From positions 248,001-312,000 of the forward strand of contig NZ_JBFREB010000001.1 in assembly GCF_052114085.1 (NCBI RefSeq): a stretch of 64,000 bases of DNA, in the 5' to 3' direction. Each line of letters starts with the position of its first letter. Position 1 is the stretch's first letter. A model generated the notes under the pieces. It did no database searches. It worked only from the letters and a program-made list of their open reading frames with translations, and was not told the DNA's origin. The stretch comes from Leifsonia sp052114085. GTDB lineage: Bacteria; Actinomycetota; Actinomycetes; Actinomycetales; Microbacteriaceae. The position numbers were made by a program, and so were the translations under genes. Below, piece by piece: positions 40,701-48,226 of this stretch.

Positions 40701-41411
40701 CTAGTCGCGGTCCCCCGTGTCGTCTTGGGTGAACGTGATTCGCCGGGCCACGACATCCGCCGCGACTTCGCGAACGGGGCGGTCGAGCGTGAATGCGTGT
40801 GCGTGGAGCAGGGCTTGCGCGTCTTCCGCGTTGACACGCATCTGGGCAATGATCATGCCGGTTGCCTGGTGAATTTCTCGTCTGGAGTATGTGGCGGGCT
40901 CCGTGTCGTCGCGGTCGACGGGTTGCAGGCGCCGGATCACCTGCCGGGCCACGTGGGTCGCCGCAAGGTCGGCCAGTGCGGATGCTCGCGCGATCAACCT
41001 CGGCCCCAAGGCCGTGGGCGTGGTGGCGTACAGGTCGACGGCCCCGACGTTCAGCGCCCCGATCGCCAGGGGAAAGGCGTACAACGAGCGAATCCCGGTG
41101 GCGCGGATCGCGGCGCGCAGCAGCGGCCATCCAGACTCTGTCGGCTCGTGGAGGTCGTCGTCCACGACGGGGGCTCTGGTTCTGAGCGCGTCCCAGCACG
41201 GTCCGGCGCCAAAGTCGAGCTGCAGTTCGTCCAGACGCGCCGCCTGGCTATCCGATGCGCAGATCGTTTCGGATCCGAACGGTGCGCCCAGTGTCGAGAT
41301 GGCGGCATGCGCCACCGGCAGCGCGTTCAGGAACGATAGGCACAGGTTGGATCCATTTTCCGACGCCATGGAGAGGGCGATTGCGGCTTCGGTGAACGCA
41401 TCGTCAGACAT
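40701..41411 (-). CDS. GAF and ANTAR domain transcription antitermination regulator, second copy
   Basis: A 236-residue protein with a GAF domain (about residues 20-165; LDFGAGPCWDALRTRAPVV and RSLYAFPLAIGALNVGAVDL are the usual core) and a C-terminal ANTAR domain (about 175-230) seen in REIHQATGMIIAQMRVNAED and HAFTLDRPVREVAADVV. I start it at the ATG giving MSDDAFTEA; an in-frame GTG at 41474 would place the start inside an inverted repeat. It leads the two-gene ANTAR operon. Upstream are a stem-loop at 41473-41494 and a GGGTCC-A-GGACCC palindrome. Confidence 0.9.
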   Translation of the reverse strand: MSDDAFTEAAIALSMASENGSNLCLSFLNALPVAHAAISTLGAPFGSETICASDSQAARLDELQLDFGAGPCWDALRTRAPVVDDDLHEPTESGWPLLRAAIRATGIRSLYAFPLAIGALNVGAVDLYATTPTALGPRLIARASALADLAATHVARQVIRRLQPVDRDDTEPATYSRREIHQATGMIIAQMRVNAEDAQALLHAHAFTLDRPVREVAADVVARRITFTQDDTGDRD

Positions 41412-41472
41412 CGTGTGCTCGTGACAAAGACGTCGAAACTCGAGTGAGTCGGATGGTGTCCTCCTGACCGGC

Positions 41473-41494
41473 ACCGGCAGAGAGCTCTGCCGGT
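41473..41494 (-). promoter_or_regulatory. Stem-loop upstream of the GAF-ANTAR operon
   Basis: ACCGGCAG and CTGCCGGT flank a 6-nt centre (AGAGCT on the plus strand, AGCTCT on the mRNA strand), so an 8-bp stem with hexanucleotide loop could form 62 nt before the ATG. ANTAR targets are hexaloops with A1 and G4; the mRNA-strand loop has A1 but T4, so it does not fit that rule. Confidence 0.4.
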
Positions 41495-41504
41495 AGAGCG
41501 GTCT

Positions 41505-41517
41505 GGGTCCAGGACCC
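41505..41517. promoter_or_regulatory. GGGTCC-A-GGACCC palindrome, relative of the DosR-like boxes
   Basis: A perfect 13-bp palindrome with arms GGGTCC/GGACCC, one base shorter than the 14-bp boxes elsewhere. It lies 93 bp upstream of the GAF-ANTAR operon. The spacing difference makes binding by the same regulator uncertain. Confidence 0.4.
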
Positions 41518-41557
41518 TATCACCGATAGTTTACGCCGCACCCCCGGTGGCAGGGGG

Positions 41558-41725
41558 TCAAACGGACTTGTTCTTGCGCGCGTTGCGTCGGACGAACCCG
41601 AAGATCAGGGTTCCGATGAAGAGGATGATTCCGATGATGGCCAGCCAGAGGAGGCCATTGATCGCGAACCCGACGACGGCCAGGATCGCCCAGACAACCA
41701 GGAGGATCACGATTACTGTCAGCAT
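41558..41725 (-). CDS. 55-residue hydrophobic membrane protein
   Basis: A short gene encoding 55 residues, almost wholly hydrophobic: MLTVIVILLVVWAILAVVGF, then a second helix LLWLAIIGIILFIGTLIFG, and a basic C-terminus RRNARKNKSV. Small proteins of this design (two helices and an Arg/Lys tail) are common in actinobacteria. A GTG 9 bp upstream (41734) is an alternative start; no strong ribosome site precedes either. It lies upstream of the GAF-ANTAR operon on the same strand, separated by the palindromes at 41473 and 41505. Function unknown. Confidence 0.65.
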   Translation of the reverse strand: MLTVIVILLVVWAILAVVGFAINGLLWLAIIGIILFIGTLIFGFVRRNARKNKSV

Positions 41726-41889
41726 GCTGCTCACGCTACCCGCGTATGGGCGGGGGAACGACGGGTGCGGGAAGCCGATTCTCGCCGAACCGGAGATGAT
41801 TCACGGGTAGCGCGGAACCGCGCGAGCGTACGATGATGACAGCGGCGGCCATGACCTCGACGCCATGAGCAAACGGATCGGGCGCTGCC

Positions 41890-42990
41890 ATGTCTGAGGT
41901 CTTCGTCAGTCAGCCGACACCGCCACAACCATCCAGTGGCGAGTACACAGCCCTCGCCGCCATCATCCGGGACTCGGGTCTGCTCCGACGCCGGTACGGC
42001 TACTACTGGAGCAAGCTGGCCTTGGTTCCCCTGACCACCGGCGCCCTGGTTATCGCCTTCGTGCTCATCGGGGACAGCTGGTGGCAAATTCTCACCGCGG
42101 TCGCGTTCGCTTTCCTCTTCACCCAGATTGCGTTCTTGGGGCACGACGCCGCGCACCGGCAGATCTTCCGATCCGGCCGATGGAATGACTGGGTGAGCTT
42201 GATCGTCGGTGACTTGTTCGTCGGCATGAGCTATGGCTGGTGGCAGCACAAGCACACGCGGCACCATGCCAACCCGAACCAAGAGGGGGCTGACCCGGAC
42301 ATCGAGTTGCCGGTGATCGCGTTCACTCCTCGGCAAGCGGCACGCCGCCCCGTGGCCCTGCGCTGGCTGATTGGCCATCAGGGTTGGTTCTTCTTCCCGA
42401 TCCTGCTTCTGGAAGGGCTGTCCCTGCACGCCTCGAGTGTGCGGCGGGTGTTCGCTCGGGAGCCTGTCAAGCGCAGGCCGGTGGAGATTGCGTTCCTCGT
42501 GGTCCGGATCGCCGGGTACCTCGCTCTGGTGTTCCTGGTGCTGTCGCCGGGTAAGGCTGCGGTGTTCTTAGCGGTGCAGCTCGGCCTGTTCGGCTTTTAC
42601 ATGGGGATGTCGTTCGCGCCGAACCACAAGGGAATGCCGCTCGTGTCCCATGATGTGAAGCTCGACTTTCTGCGTCGGCAGGTGCTGATGAGCCGCAATA
42701 TCCGCGGCAATCGTGTACTGGACTTCATGATGGGCGGTCTGAATTACCAGATCGAACACCACTTGTTCCCGTCAATGCCGCGACCACACCTGCGGCGTGC
42801 GGCCCCCACCATCCGCGCATATTGCGACGACCACGGCGTGCAGTACACCCAGACCGGGCTACTTCGGTCGTACGCCATTGTCACTCGTCACATCAACCGG
42901 GTAGGGCTGGGAGACAAAGATCCGTTCAGCTGCCCTCTGCTGGAGTTGCGGCAGACGCCCGCCCTGCCCGTACCGCCGCCGAAGGGCTAG
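41890..42990 (+). CDS. Fatty acid desaturase (acyl-lipid type)
   Basis: A 366-residue membrane-bound fatty acid desaturase. The three histidine boxes that hold the diiron centre are all present: HDAAH (after QIAFLG), HKHTRHH and QIEHHLF. The spacing matches front-end or delta-9/delta-5-type acyl-lipid desaturases, with four to five hydrophobic segments between boxes. It would introduce a double bond into membrane acyl chains using oxygen and reduced ferredoxin, altering membrane fluidity. It is a single gene. A 14-bp palindrome GCGCGGAACCGCGC (41810-41823) lies 66 bp upstream. No clear ribosome site is seen before the ATG. Confidence 0.93.
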   Translation: MSEVFVSQPTPPQPSSGEYTALAAIIRDSGLLRRRYGYYWSKLALVPLTTGALVIAFVLIGDSWWQILTAVAFAFLFTQIAFLGHDAAHRQIFRSGRWNDWVSLIVGDLFVGMSYGWWQHKHTRHHANPNQEGADPDIELPVIAFTPRQAARRPVALRWLIGHQGWFFFPILLLEGLSLHASSVRRVFAREPVKRRPVEIAFLVVRIAGYLALVFLVLSPGKAAVFLAVQLGLFGFYMGMSFAPNHKGMPLVSHDVKLDFLRRQVLMSRNIRGNRVLDFMMGGLNYQIEHHLFPSMPRPHLRRAAPTIRAYCDDHGVQYTQTGLLRSYAIVTRHINRVGLGDKDPFSCPLLELRQTPALPVPPPKG

Positions 42991-43052
42991 GCGGGCGCCG
43001 CACCGAACTGGTTCTCCGGGTCAGACTCCCTTCCGGTCCGCTATCGGTCGTC

Positions 43053-44399
43053 TTAGTGGTGGCGCTTCCAGAGGGATGGTGCGTTGATCCAGTTGGGGTC
43101 GCCGTTGCCGGTGTGGGTTTGGACGGCTTGGTAGGTGTGGCCGCGGTGGGTTACGCGATCCCCCTTTGTGTACGTGCGGGTGGGGTTCCATTCCGCAGAG
43201 GCGCCGGTCTCGGTGGCCGGCTTGGTGGTGGCCCGGAACGGGGTGGACGTGTTGGCGTTGCCGGAGGCGTCGTGCGCGGTCACTCGGTAGAGGTAGGTCG
43301 TGGCCGGGGTGAGGTTCACGTCGGTGAAGGTGGGTTTGGTGGACGTTCCCACGGGAGCCCAGCGCTCAGGCGTGGCGGCGTCGGTGCGGGCGATGCTGTA
43401 GTGATCAACGCCCACGTTGTCGCTCGCGGCGGTCCACATCAGGTCCACGGTGTTGGCGGTGGTCTTCATGGTGTGGATCATGGTCGGTGCCGTCGGGGGT
43501 TGGTTGTCCGTGGCTGGAACCGTGGTGGTGCGCGCGGTGATGGCATCGGAGATGGGGGAGACGTTCCCGGCTCCGTCGTAGGCGGCCACGGTGTACCGGT
43601 AACCGGATTCCGGGGTCAGGCCGGTGTCGGTGTACGCGGTCGAGGTGGTGGTGCCGACTCTGATGCCGTCGCGGTAGACGTGGTACCCGTTGACGCCGAT
43701 GTTGTCGGTGGCGGCGGCCCAAGAGAGCGACACAGAGGATGAGGTCGCACCGGGGGAGCGCAGCTGCTTCGGCGTCGCGGGGGCCTGACTGTCCACAATC
43801 GCTTCCCCGGTCACATTGATGTCGATCACGTTGTAGAACGCGTTGCTGGTGTCGGCGATGTCCCACACTGCGTAGATCACGTGGTACCCGGTGCGATCGG
43901 CGGGGATATCGAGGACGTGGGAGGGGTTCGTGGAGGCGGCCGTTCCGTCATGCCGGACGGTCTGCAGCAACTCGAAGTCCCCGCGGTCGAGTGGATCGTT
44001 CGGGTCCCAGCCGACCTTGGTGAGGTAGTAGCGCCACTCGGCGGTCGAATGCGGTGCCGTGAAGTGCCAGGAAACCGTGTTCGCTCCTGGTCGTACCGTG
44101 TTCTTCACCCAGCGAGTGGCGGACTGCTCATCCAGCGTCCCACCGAACAAGCCACCCGCCGACGCCAGCCGCCCATCGGCCGGCCCTCCGGCCGGGAACC
44201 CCTTCGGTGCCTCCAGGCTCTGCGGTTCGTATGCGACCGAACCCAGTCCGGTGTTCTGTGTGAGGGCCGCGCGAGCGACAAGTCCCGAGCCGTGCCCGCC
44301 CACATAGCCGTGCCCATGTGCGGCCACCGCGACGCCGCCCACAGCCACAGCAACCGCGCAACCCGTTGCTACCACTGCGACAACATTTCTCGCCATCAT
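43053..44399 (-). CDS. Secreted AA10 lytic polysaccharide monooxygenase with two FnIII domains and a CBM5/12-like module
   Basis: A 448-residue secreted enzyme. After a signal peptide (about 27 residues) comes an AA10 (chitin-binding type 4) copper monooxygenase domain to about residue 200, with HGHGYVGGHGSG at the start, GSVAYEPQSLEAPKGFPAGG, and a late NAFYNVIDINV strand. Then two fibronectin III repeats (about 205-295 and 300-395) and a terminal module SAEWNPTRTYTKGDRVTHRG that resembles CBM5/12. It should oxidatively cleave chitin or cellulose. GAGGAATGGAG favours the ATG at 44399 rather than the one 9 bp upstream. A palindrome GTATCTAGATAC lies just before. Confidence 0.9.
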   Translation of the reverse strand: MMARNVVAVVATGCAVAVAVGGVAVAAHGHGYVGGHGSGLVARAALTQNTGLGSVAYEPQSLEAPKGFPAGGPADGRLASAGGLFGGTLDEQSATRWVKNTVRPGANTVSWHFTAPHSTAEWRYYLTKVGWDPNDPLDRGDFELLQTVRHDGTAASTNPSHVLDIPADRTGYHVIYAVWDIADTSNAFYNVIDINVTGEAIVDSQAPATPKQLRSPGATSSSVSLSWAAATDNIGVNGYHVYRDGIRVGTTTSTAYTDTGLTPESGYRYTVAAYDGAGNVSPISDAITARTTTVPATDNQPPTAPTMIHTMKTTANTVDLMWTAASDNVGVDHYSIARTDAATPERWAPVGTSTKPTFTDVNLTPATTYLYRVTAHDASGNANTSTPFRATTKPATETGASAEWNPTRTYTKGDRVTHRGHTYQAVQTHTGNGDPNWINAPSLWKRHH

Positions 44400-44413
44400 G
44401 AACTCCATTCCTC

Positions 44414-44425
44414 GTATCTAGATAC
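44414..44425. promoter_or_regulatory. GTATCTAGATAC perfect palindrome
   Basis: A 12-bp perfect palindrome directly upstream of the ribosome site of the polysaccharide monooxygenase gene. Its AT-rich nature stands out against the GC-rich background. It is a candidate repressor operator or part of the promoter. Confidence 0.45.
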
Positions 44426-44525
44426 CAGTATGTCTATATATGTCTGAGCGCAGACCGGGCATGTTCTGAGTGATGGCTGGGGCCCCGTTGTCGGAAAAGA
44501 CTGCATATTGCCCCGAACCTGGTGA

Positions 44526-44867
44526 GTGCTACCCTCGGCCGCATCGGGCTCGAGGGGAGTCGGTGCGCAGTCCGACGGGTTCGCCCCGTCCTCCTCCCCC
44601 AGCGCGACCACGTTCGTCGCTGGGACGCCGCCGGTGGATGGATTATCAGCCGGGACTCCGGATGGATCTGGTGATATCCCGCTGACCGGGGTCGGCGTCG
44701 CGGACGGCAGGGTGACCGTCAAGGACGCGTCCGGCTCGACGGTCGGGACGGCCACGGTCGACGGCTCCGGTAACTGGTCCGTGATGATTCCCAGCGGCAC
44801 GGTTCCGCCGCTGTCGACCATCCAGTCGGTGGGCGGCGTCGAGTCCATTCCGGTGCAGTTCAACTAA
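44526..44867 (+). pseudogene. Orphan Ig-like domain fragment
   Basis: A 113-residue reading frame whose C-terminal half (GRVTVKDASGSTVGTATVDG, then GNWSVMIPSGTVPP) looks like one bacterial Ig-like repeat as found in large surface adhesins. There is no signal peptide or anchor; a stop codon lies directly before the GTG, and no ribosome site is visible. I read it as a remnant of a longer secreted protein, or a fortuitous frame; it lies between the minus-strand monooxygenase and kinase genes. Confidence 0.4.
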
Positions 44868-44938
44868 CTCCCCACCGCTGCCGCTCGGCGCTGCATCCCG
44901 CAGGGCGCCCGCGCTTCACGGCTCAGGCGGCCGCACGC

Positions 44939-45811
44939 TCACGCAGGCTCGTGTTCCCGGTCCGCGCGCAGGGCGCCTCGCGCGGCGGTCGCGACGTCCG
45001 CAGCGGACGGCCTCTGCGACGCGTCAGTGTGTGTCATCGACCGGATGAGCTCGCGCCAGCGCTCGGGGATGTCGTCGGGCGTCTCTGGATCGCGCTCCAG
45101 TCGTGCGAGCGCGGATTCCACGGGCGTCCCTCGAAACGCGACGGTCCTCGTGAAGCACTCGAGCAGGACGAGGCCGAGCGAATAGATGTCCGACGCCGGC
45201 GTCAGAGTCTCGTTCCGCACCTGCTCGGGGCTCAAGTAGGCGGCGGTTCCGAACGTCTCCTCCTCGGACTCTTGAGGGCGCGTCGCGTGGATGGCGATGC
45301 CGAAGTCCGTCAGCCTCGCCCGCGGACGCGAGAACCGGGTGCCGTAGTCGACGATCATGATGTTCGTCGGCGTCACGTCGCGATGGATGACGCCACGAGC
45401 ATGAACGTATTCGAGCGTCTCGGCGACCTCGAACGCGACCTCGCCGATCTGCCGGGTCGTGAGGGGACCTGCGTTCAGCTCGGCGCGGAGCGTGTCGCCG
45501 TCGACGAGTTCGATGACCAGGAAAGGGCGGGGGTCTTTGGGTGACGAGTCGTCGACGCCCGCGTCCAGGATCGACACGACACCGTGGTGGCGGAGGCCGG
45601 CGAGCACGCCCACCTCGGTCCGGAACCGTGCAAGGTCGTCGTGTTTCCCCGAAGAGAACAGCTTGATCGCCACGTCGCGGCTCAGGTTCTCGTCGCGAGC
45701 ACGGAAGACCATCGAGGAGCCGCCCCTCGCGAGCAGCCGCTCCGGCCGATACCTTCCGAGCAGCAGCGGGACCGGGGTCTCGAGTTTGTTCACTTCAACA
45801 TCTTCCGGCAT
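44939..45811 (-). CDS. Serine/threonine protein kinase
   Basis: A 290-residue soluble protein kinase consisting only of the catalytic domain. The glycine loop is ARGGSSMVFRARD, the ATP-binding Lys is in DVAIKLF, the catalytic loop is HRDVTPTNIM, the metal-binding DFG is in LTDFGIAIH, and the APE region reads YLSPEQVRNE. Thr replaces the usual Lys of HRDxKPxN, a change also seen in other actinobacterial kinases. There is no transmembrane or PASTA domain. The start is taken at the ATG giving MPEDVEVNKLE; an ATG-equivalent 36 bp upstream is possible. No partner gene is apparent. Confidence 0.9.
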   Translation of the reverse strand: MPEDVEVNKLETPVPLLLGRYRPERLLARGGSSMVFRARDENLSRDVAIKLFSSGKHDDLARFRTEVGVLAGLRHHGVVSILDAGVDDSSPKDPRPFLVIELVDGDTLRAELNAGPLTTRQIGEVAFEVAETLEYVHARGVIHRDVTPTNIMIVDYGTRFSRPRARLTDFGIAIHATRPQESEEETFGTAAYLSPEQVRNETLTPASDIYSLGLVLLECFTRTVAFRGTPVESALARLERDPETPDDIPERWRELIRSMTHTDASQRPSAADVATAARGALRADREHEPA

Positions 45812-45903
45812 TCCCGCCGCCGACGCCGCCAGTAGACCCCGGCGCAATCCAGGGGTATGGCGTCGTCAGTTGCGGGCGTCCCGCTGCTGAACCACTGCGG
45901 TGC

Positions 45904-46755
45904 CTAGGATGGCGTCCCGGCGTGGCGCTGAACGAATTCGAGCGCCTCGTCGGCGACCCCGCGCCAACCCGAATCGATGATCAGCGAGTGTCCGCGACCA
46001 GGGATGACGACGAGCTCGGTCACTCCCGGGTTCTTCTGCTGGATGCGGTACTCGTTCTCGACCACGGACGGCGGGACGGTGTGGTCCTCCGCCCCCGCGA
46101 TGAGCAGCAGCGGCCCCCGGTCGTGATTGTCGGTGACCACCTTGGTCTCGGCGAACGGGTTGAAGTTCGCGGTCGCCGCCTGGAAGATCGGCACACCCGA
46201 CGCCGGCACGTGGTACTTCTCGTACAGGGCCCGACCCTCGTCCTCGGAGACGGCGTTGGTCCAGCCGTAAGCGAACTGCTCGTACGTGAGGGTGACTCCG
46301 TGCTTGGTGTGAGTGAACTTCAGCAGCGCCGGGGCCCCCGATTTGAGCGCGGACAAGGGCAAAGCGGTCACGCCCTTGAATTGGGCGGCGTCGATCGCCA
46401 CGGTCACCGTGTTCTTCGACTCTCCCGCGAGCTTTTGGGCGATCAGCCCCCCGAAGCTGTGCCCGATCACCACGGGCGCCTGGTCGAGGGCGTCGATCGC
46501 CTCCGCGTAGTGGTCGGTCACCTGCCGGACCATCTTGCCGGCGAACGCGTCCGGATCGGCCTTGGCCTGCTCCACCGTCTCCGGGTCGTCGGGCCACCCG
46601 GGTGCGAGCGTCGCGAATCCCTGCTCTTCGAAGAGCGACCGCCACGGCTGCCAACTGCTGGAGAGCAGCCAGAGTCCGTGGATGAACATCACGGGGATGC
46701 GTCCGGATGCGTTGGCGGCGTCGATCTCGTCGCGCTCGGCGGGGGTCAGGGGCAT
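45904..46755 (-). CDS. Alpha/beta hydrolase
   Basis: A 283-residue alpha/beta-hydrolase fold protein. The oxyanion-region VMFIHGLWLLSSSWQPW, nucleophile elbow VVIGHSFGGLIAQ (Ser in GHSFG), an acidic residue in LIAGAEDHTVP, and the catalytic His in VIPGRGHSLI are all seen. It belongs to the broad lipase/haloperoxidase-like group, so esterase activity on an unknown small molecule is likely. GAAGGAGACCCACA precedes the ATG. It overlaps the end of the DUF1048-like gene by 10 bp and is divergent from a LysR regulator. Confidence 0.92.
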   Translation of the reverse strand: MPLTPAERDEIDAANASGRIPVMFIHGLWLLSSSWQPWRSLFEEQGFATLAPGWPDDPETVEQAKADPDAFAGKMVRQVTDHYAEAIDALDQAPVVIGHSFGGLIAQKLAGESKNTVTVAIDAAQFKGVTALPLSALKSGAPALLKFTHTKHGVTLTYEQFAYGWTNAVSEDEGRALYEKYHVPASGVPIFQAATANFNPFAETKVVTDNHDRGPLLLIAGAEDHTVPPSVVENEYRIQQKNPGVTELVVIPGRGHSLIIDSGWRGVADEALEFVQRHAGTPS

Positions 46756-47195
46756 TGTGGGTCTCCTTCAGGACGAGGAACCGGGGTGCGCGACGAAGCG
46801 TCACGCTGGCCCGAAGTCTGCTGGGCCGCACCGCTCTCGCACAAGACCCGGGGGCCAGATGTCCCCTCGGCCAGAGCCCGCGTCAGGAGGTCCTGCGCGC
46901 GGAGCAGAGTGTCACCGTGGTAGTTGCTCAGGAACTCCTCGACGAACGTGGCGGGGTCGTCGCCGACGATCACGCGGACCGGCACCGTCAGGGCAGCGCT
47001 CTGCTCGAACAGGTCGGCGAGATCGTCGAACATTCTCGCGGCCTCGTCACCCTCCGCCCGCCCGAATGCCAGGAGGTACTGCTCGATGGCCTGCACCATC
47101 GGACGGTAGCTTTCCGGCAGTGTCGCCGCGCGGGCCCGGTAGTCGCTCCAGCGCCCGTCGTCGATGTCCACAGCCCGTAACTGGGTGATCAGCAT
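46746..47195 (-). CDS. DUF1048-like protein with disordered tail
   Basis: A 149-residue protein. The first 100 residues, with LPESYRPMVQAIEQYLLAFG, then MFDDLADLFEQSAALTVPVR and VIVGDDPATFVEEFL, resemble DUF1048 proteins, helical proteins of unknown function often coded beside PadR-type regulators. The last 40 residues (Ser/Pro/Arg-rich) appear disordered and may be an artefact of reading into the overlap with the hydrolase. AGAGGGAGTCGAC precedes the chosen ATG. It is divergent from the LysR gene and forms an operon with the hydrolase. Confidence 0.72.
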   Translation of the reverse strand: MLITQLRAVDIDDGRWSDYRARAATLPESYRPMVQAIEQYLLAFGRAEGDEAARMFDDLADLFEQSAALTVPVRVIVGDDPATFVEEFLSNYHGDTLLRAQDLLTRALAEGTSGPRVLCESGAAQQTSGQRDASSRTPVPRPEGDPQCP

Positions 47196-47243
47196 GTCGA
47201 CTCCCTCTGTCTGCCCCCAGCCTGTTATCACTGAAGGGCTCCA

Positions 47244-47272
47244 TCAACGACGAATCCGGATATGATCGTTGA
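47244..47272. promoter_or_regulatory. TCAACGA/TCGTTGA inverted repeat, LysR operator candidate
   Basis: TCAACGA (47244-47250) and TCGTTGA (47266-47272) are exact reverse complements with a 15-bp spacer, in the region between the divergent LysR gene and the DUF1048/hydrolase operon. This is the usual place and form of a LysR-type binding site. Confidence 0.5.
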
Positions 47273-47297
47273 CCTGTACGTTCGCGATGGGTGGTCC

Positions 47298-48200
47298 ATG
47301 GAACTGCGCGATATCGAGATCTTCTTGACGCTCGCGGACGAGTTGCACTTCGGTCGCACGGCGGATCGACTGCACATCTCCGTCTCCCGAGTGAGTCATG
47401 TCATTCGCTCTCAGGAGGTTGCCCTCGGCGCCAGGTTGTTCGATCGAACCAGCCGCCGAGTTGTCCTCACTCCGGTGGGCGAGACTTTGAAGGCGGGCCT
47501 GCGACCCGCATATGACGCCCTTCAGCGCGCCATCGCCGACGCGGCTGCGCTCGCGCAGCGGTCGACGGAGACGATCACGATCGGCGCCATGGGTGCCCAG
47601 ATCCACGACCTCGAGCCGGTCCTTCGCGCGTTCCGGGACCTGCATCCTCTCGCCGACGTCCGTTTCCGGGAGGTGTTCTTCACCGACCCGTTCGAGCAGC
47701 TCCGGCAGCGTGAAGTGGATCTCGTGACCGCGTGGCTGCCCGTGCACGACGAAGATCTGGGGGTCGCCTGCGTGCTGCGCGAAGAGCCGCTCAACCTGCT
47801 CGTCCCCTCAGACCACCCGCTCGCCAGCCGATCGGCGGTCAGCATCGAGGATCTGGCTGACCTCGCCGTTCCGGCAATCCGCGGACCGGGCGAGTGGCTT
47901 GCGACGCTGGTGCCGGCGGTGACCCCGTCAGGTCGCGAAATACGACGTGCCCACGAAGTCACGACCTATTCCGAGGTTCTCGCGCTCGTGGCCGCTGGAG
48001 AGGCGGTTTGCCCCGTTCCTGACGAGGGCCGCCGCTACTACCCCTGGCCTGGTGTGTCCTACGTGCCGTTTTCCGACGCGGAACCGGTGCGGTGGGCACT
48101 CATCGCGCGACGAGACCGCATGCGCCCGATCGTCGACGACTTCGTCCGCATTGCCCGGAGCGTCAGCGCTGTCGGGCATGAAGGGGTATCCAGTCTGTGA
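47298..48200 (+). CDS. LysR family transcriptional regulator
   Basis: A 300-residue LysR-type regulator. The N-terminal winged helix-turn-helix (residues 1-60) is seen in MELRDIEIFLTLADELHFGR, RTADRLHISVSRVSHVIRSQ and LGARLFDRTSRRV; the effector-binding domain follows from about residue 90. The ATG giving MELRDIEIF is preferred over one 36 bp upstream because it matches LysR N-termini and leaves the inverted repeat at 47244-47272 in non-coding DNA. It is divergent from the DUF1048-hydrolase operon, which it most likely regulates. Effector unknown. Confidence 0.92.
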   Translation: MELRDIEIFLTLADELHFGRTADRLHISVSRVSHVIRSQEVALGARLFDRTSRRVVLTPVGETLKAGLRPAYDALQRAIADAAALAQRSTETITIGAMGAQIHDLEPVLRAFRDLHPLADVRFREVFFTDPFEQLRQREVDLVTAWLPVHDEDLGVACVLREEPLNLLVPSDHPLASRSAVSIEDLADLAVPAIRGPGEWLATLVPAVTPSGREIRRAHEVTTYSEVLALVAAGEAVCPVPDEGRRYYPWPGVSYVPFSDAEPVRWALIARRDRMRPIVDDFVRIARSVSAVGHEGVSSL

Positions 48201-48226
48201 AACACGGTGTCTGCCGCGGCGCGCCA

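Noticed and set aside
44396..44863. 155-residue minus-strand frame over the Ig-like remnant
   Set aside because: Low-complexity Pro/Ser/Thr sequence without ribosome site; it would also run into the palindrome and start of the monooxygenase gene.
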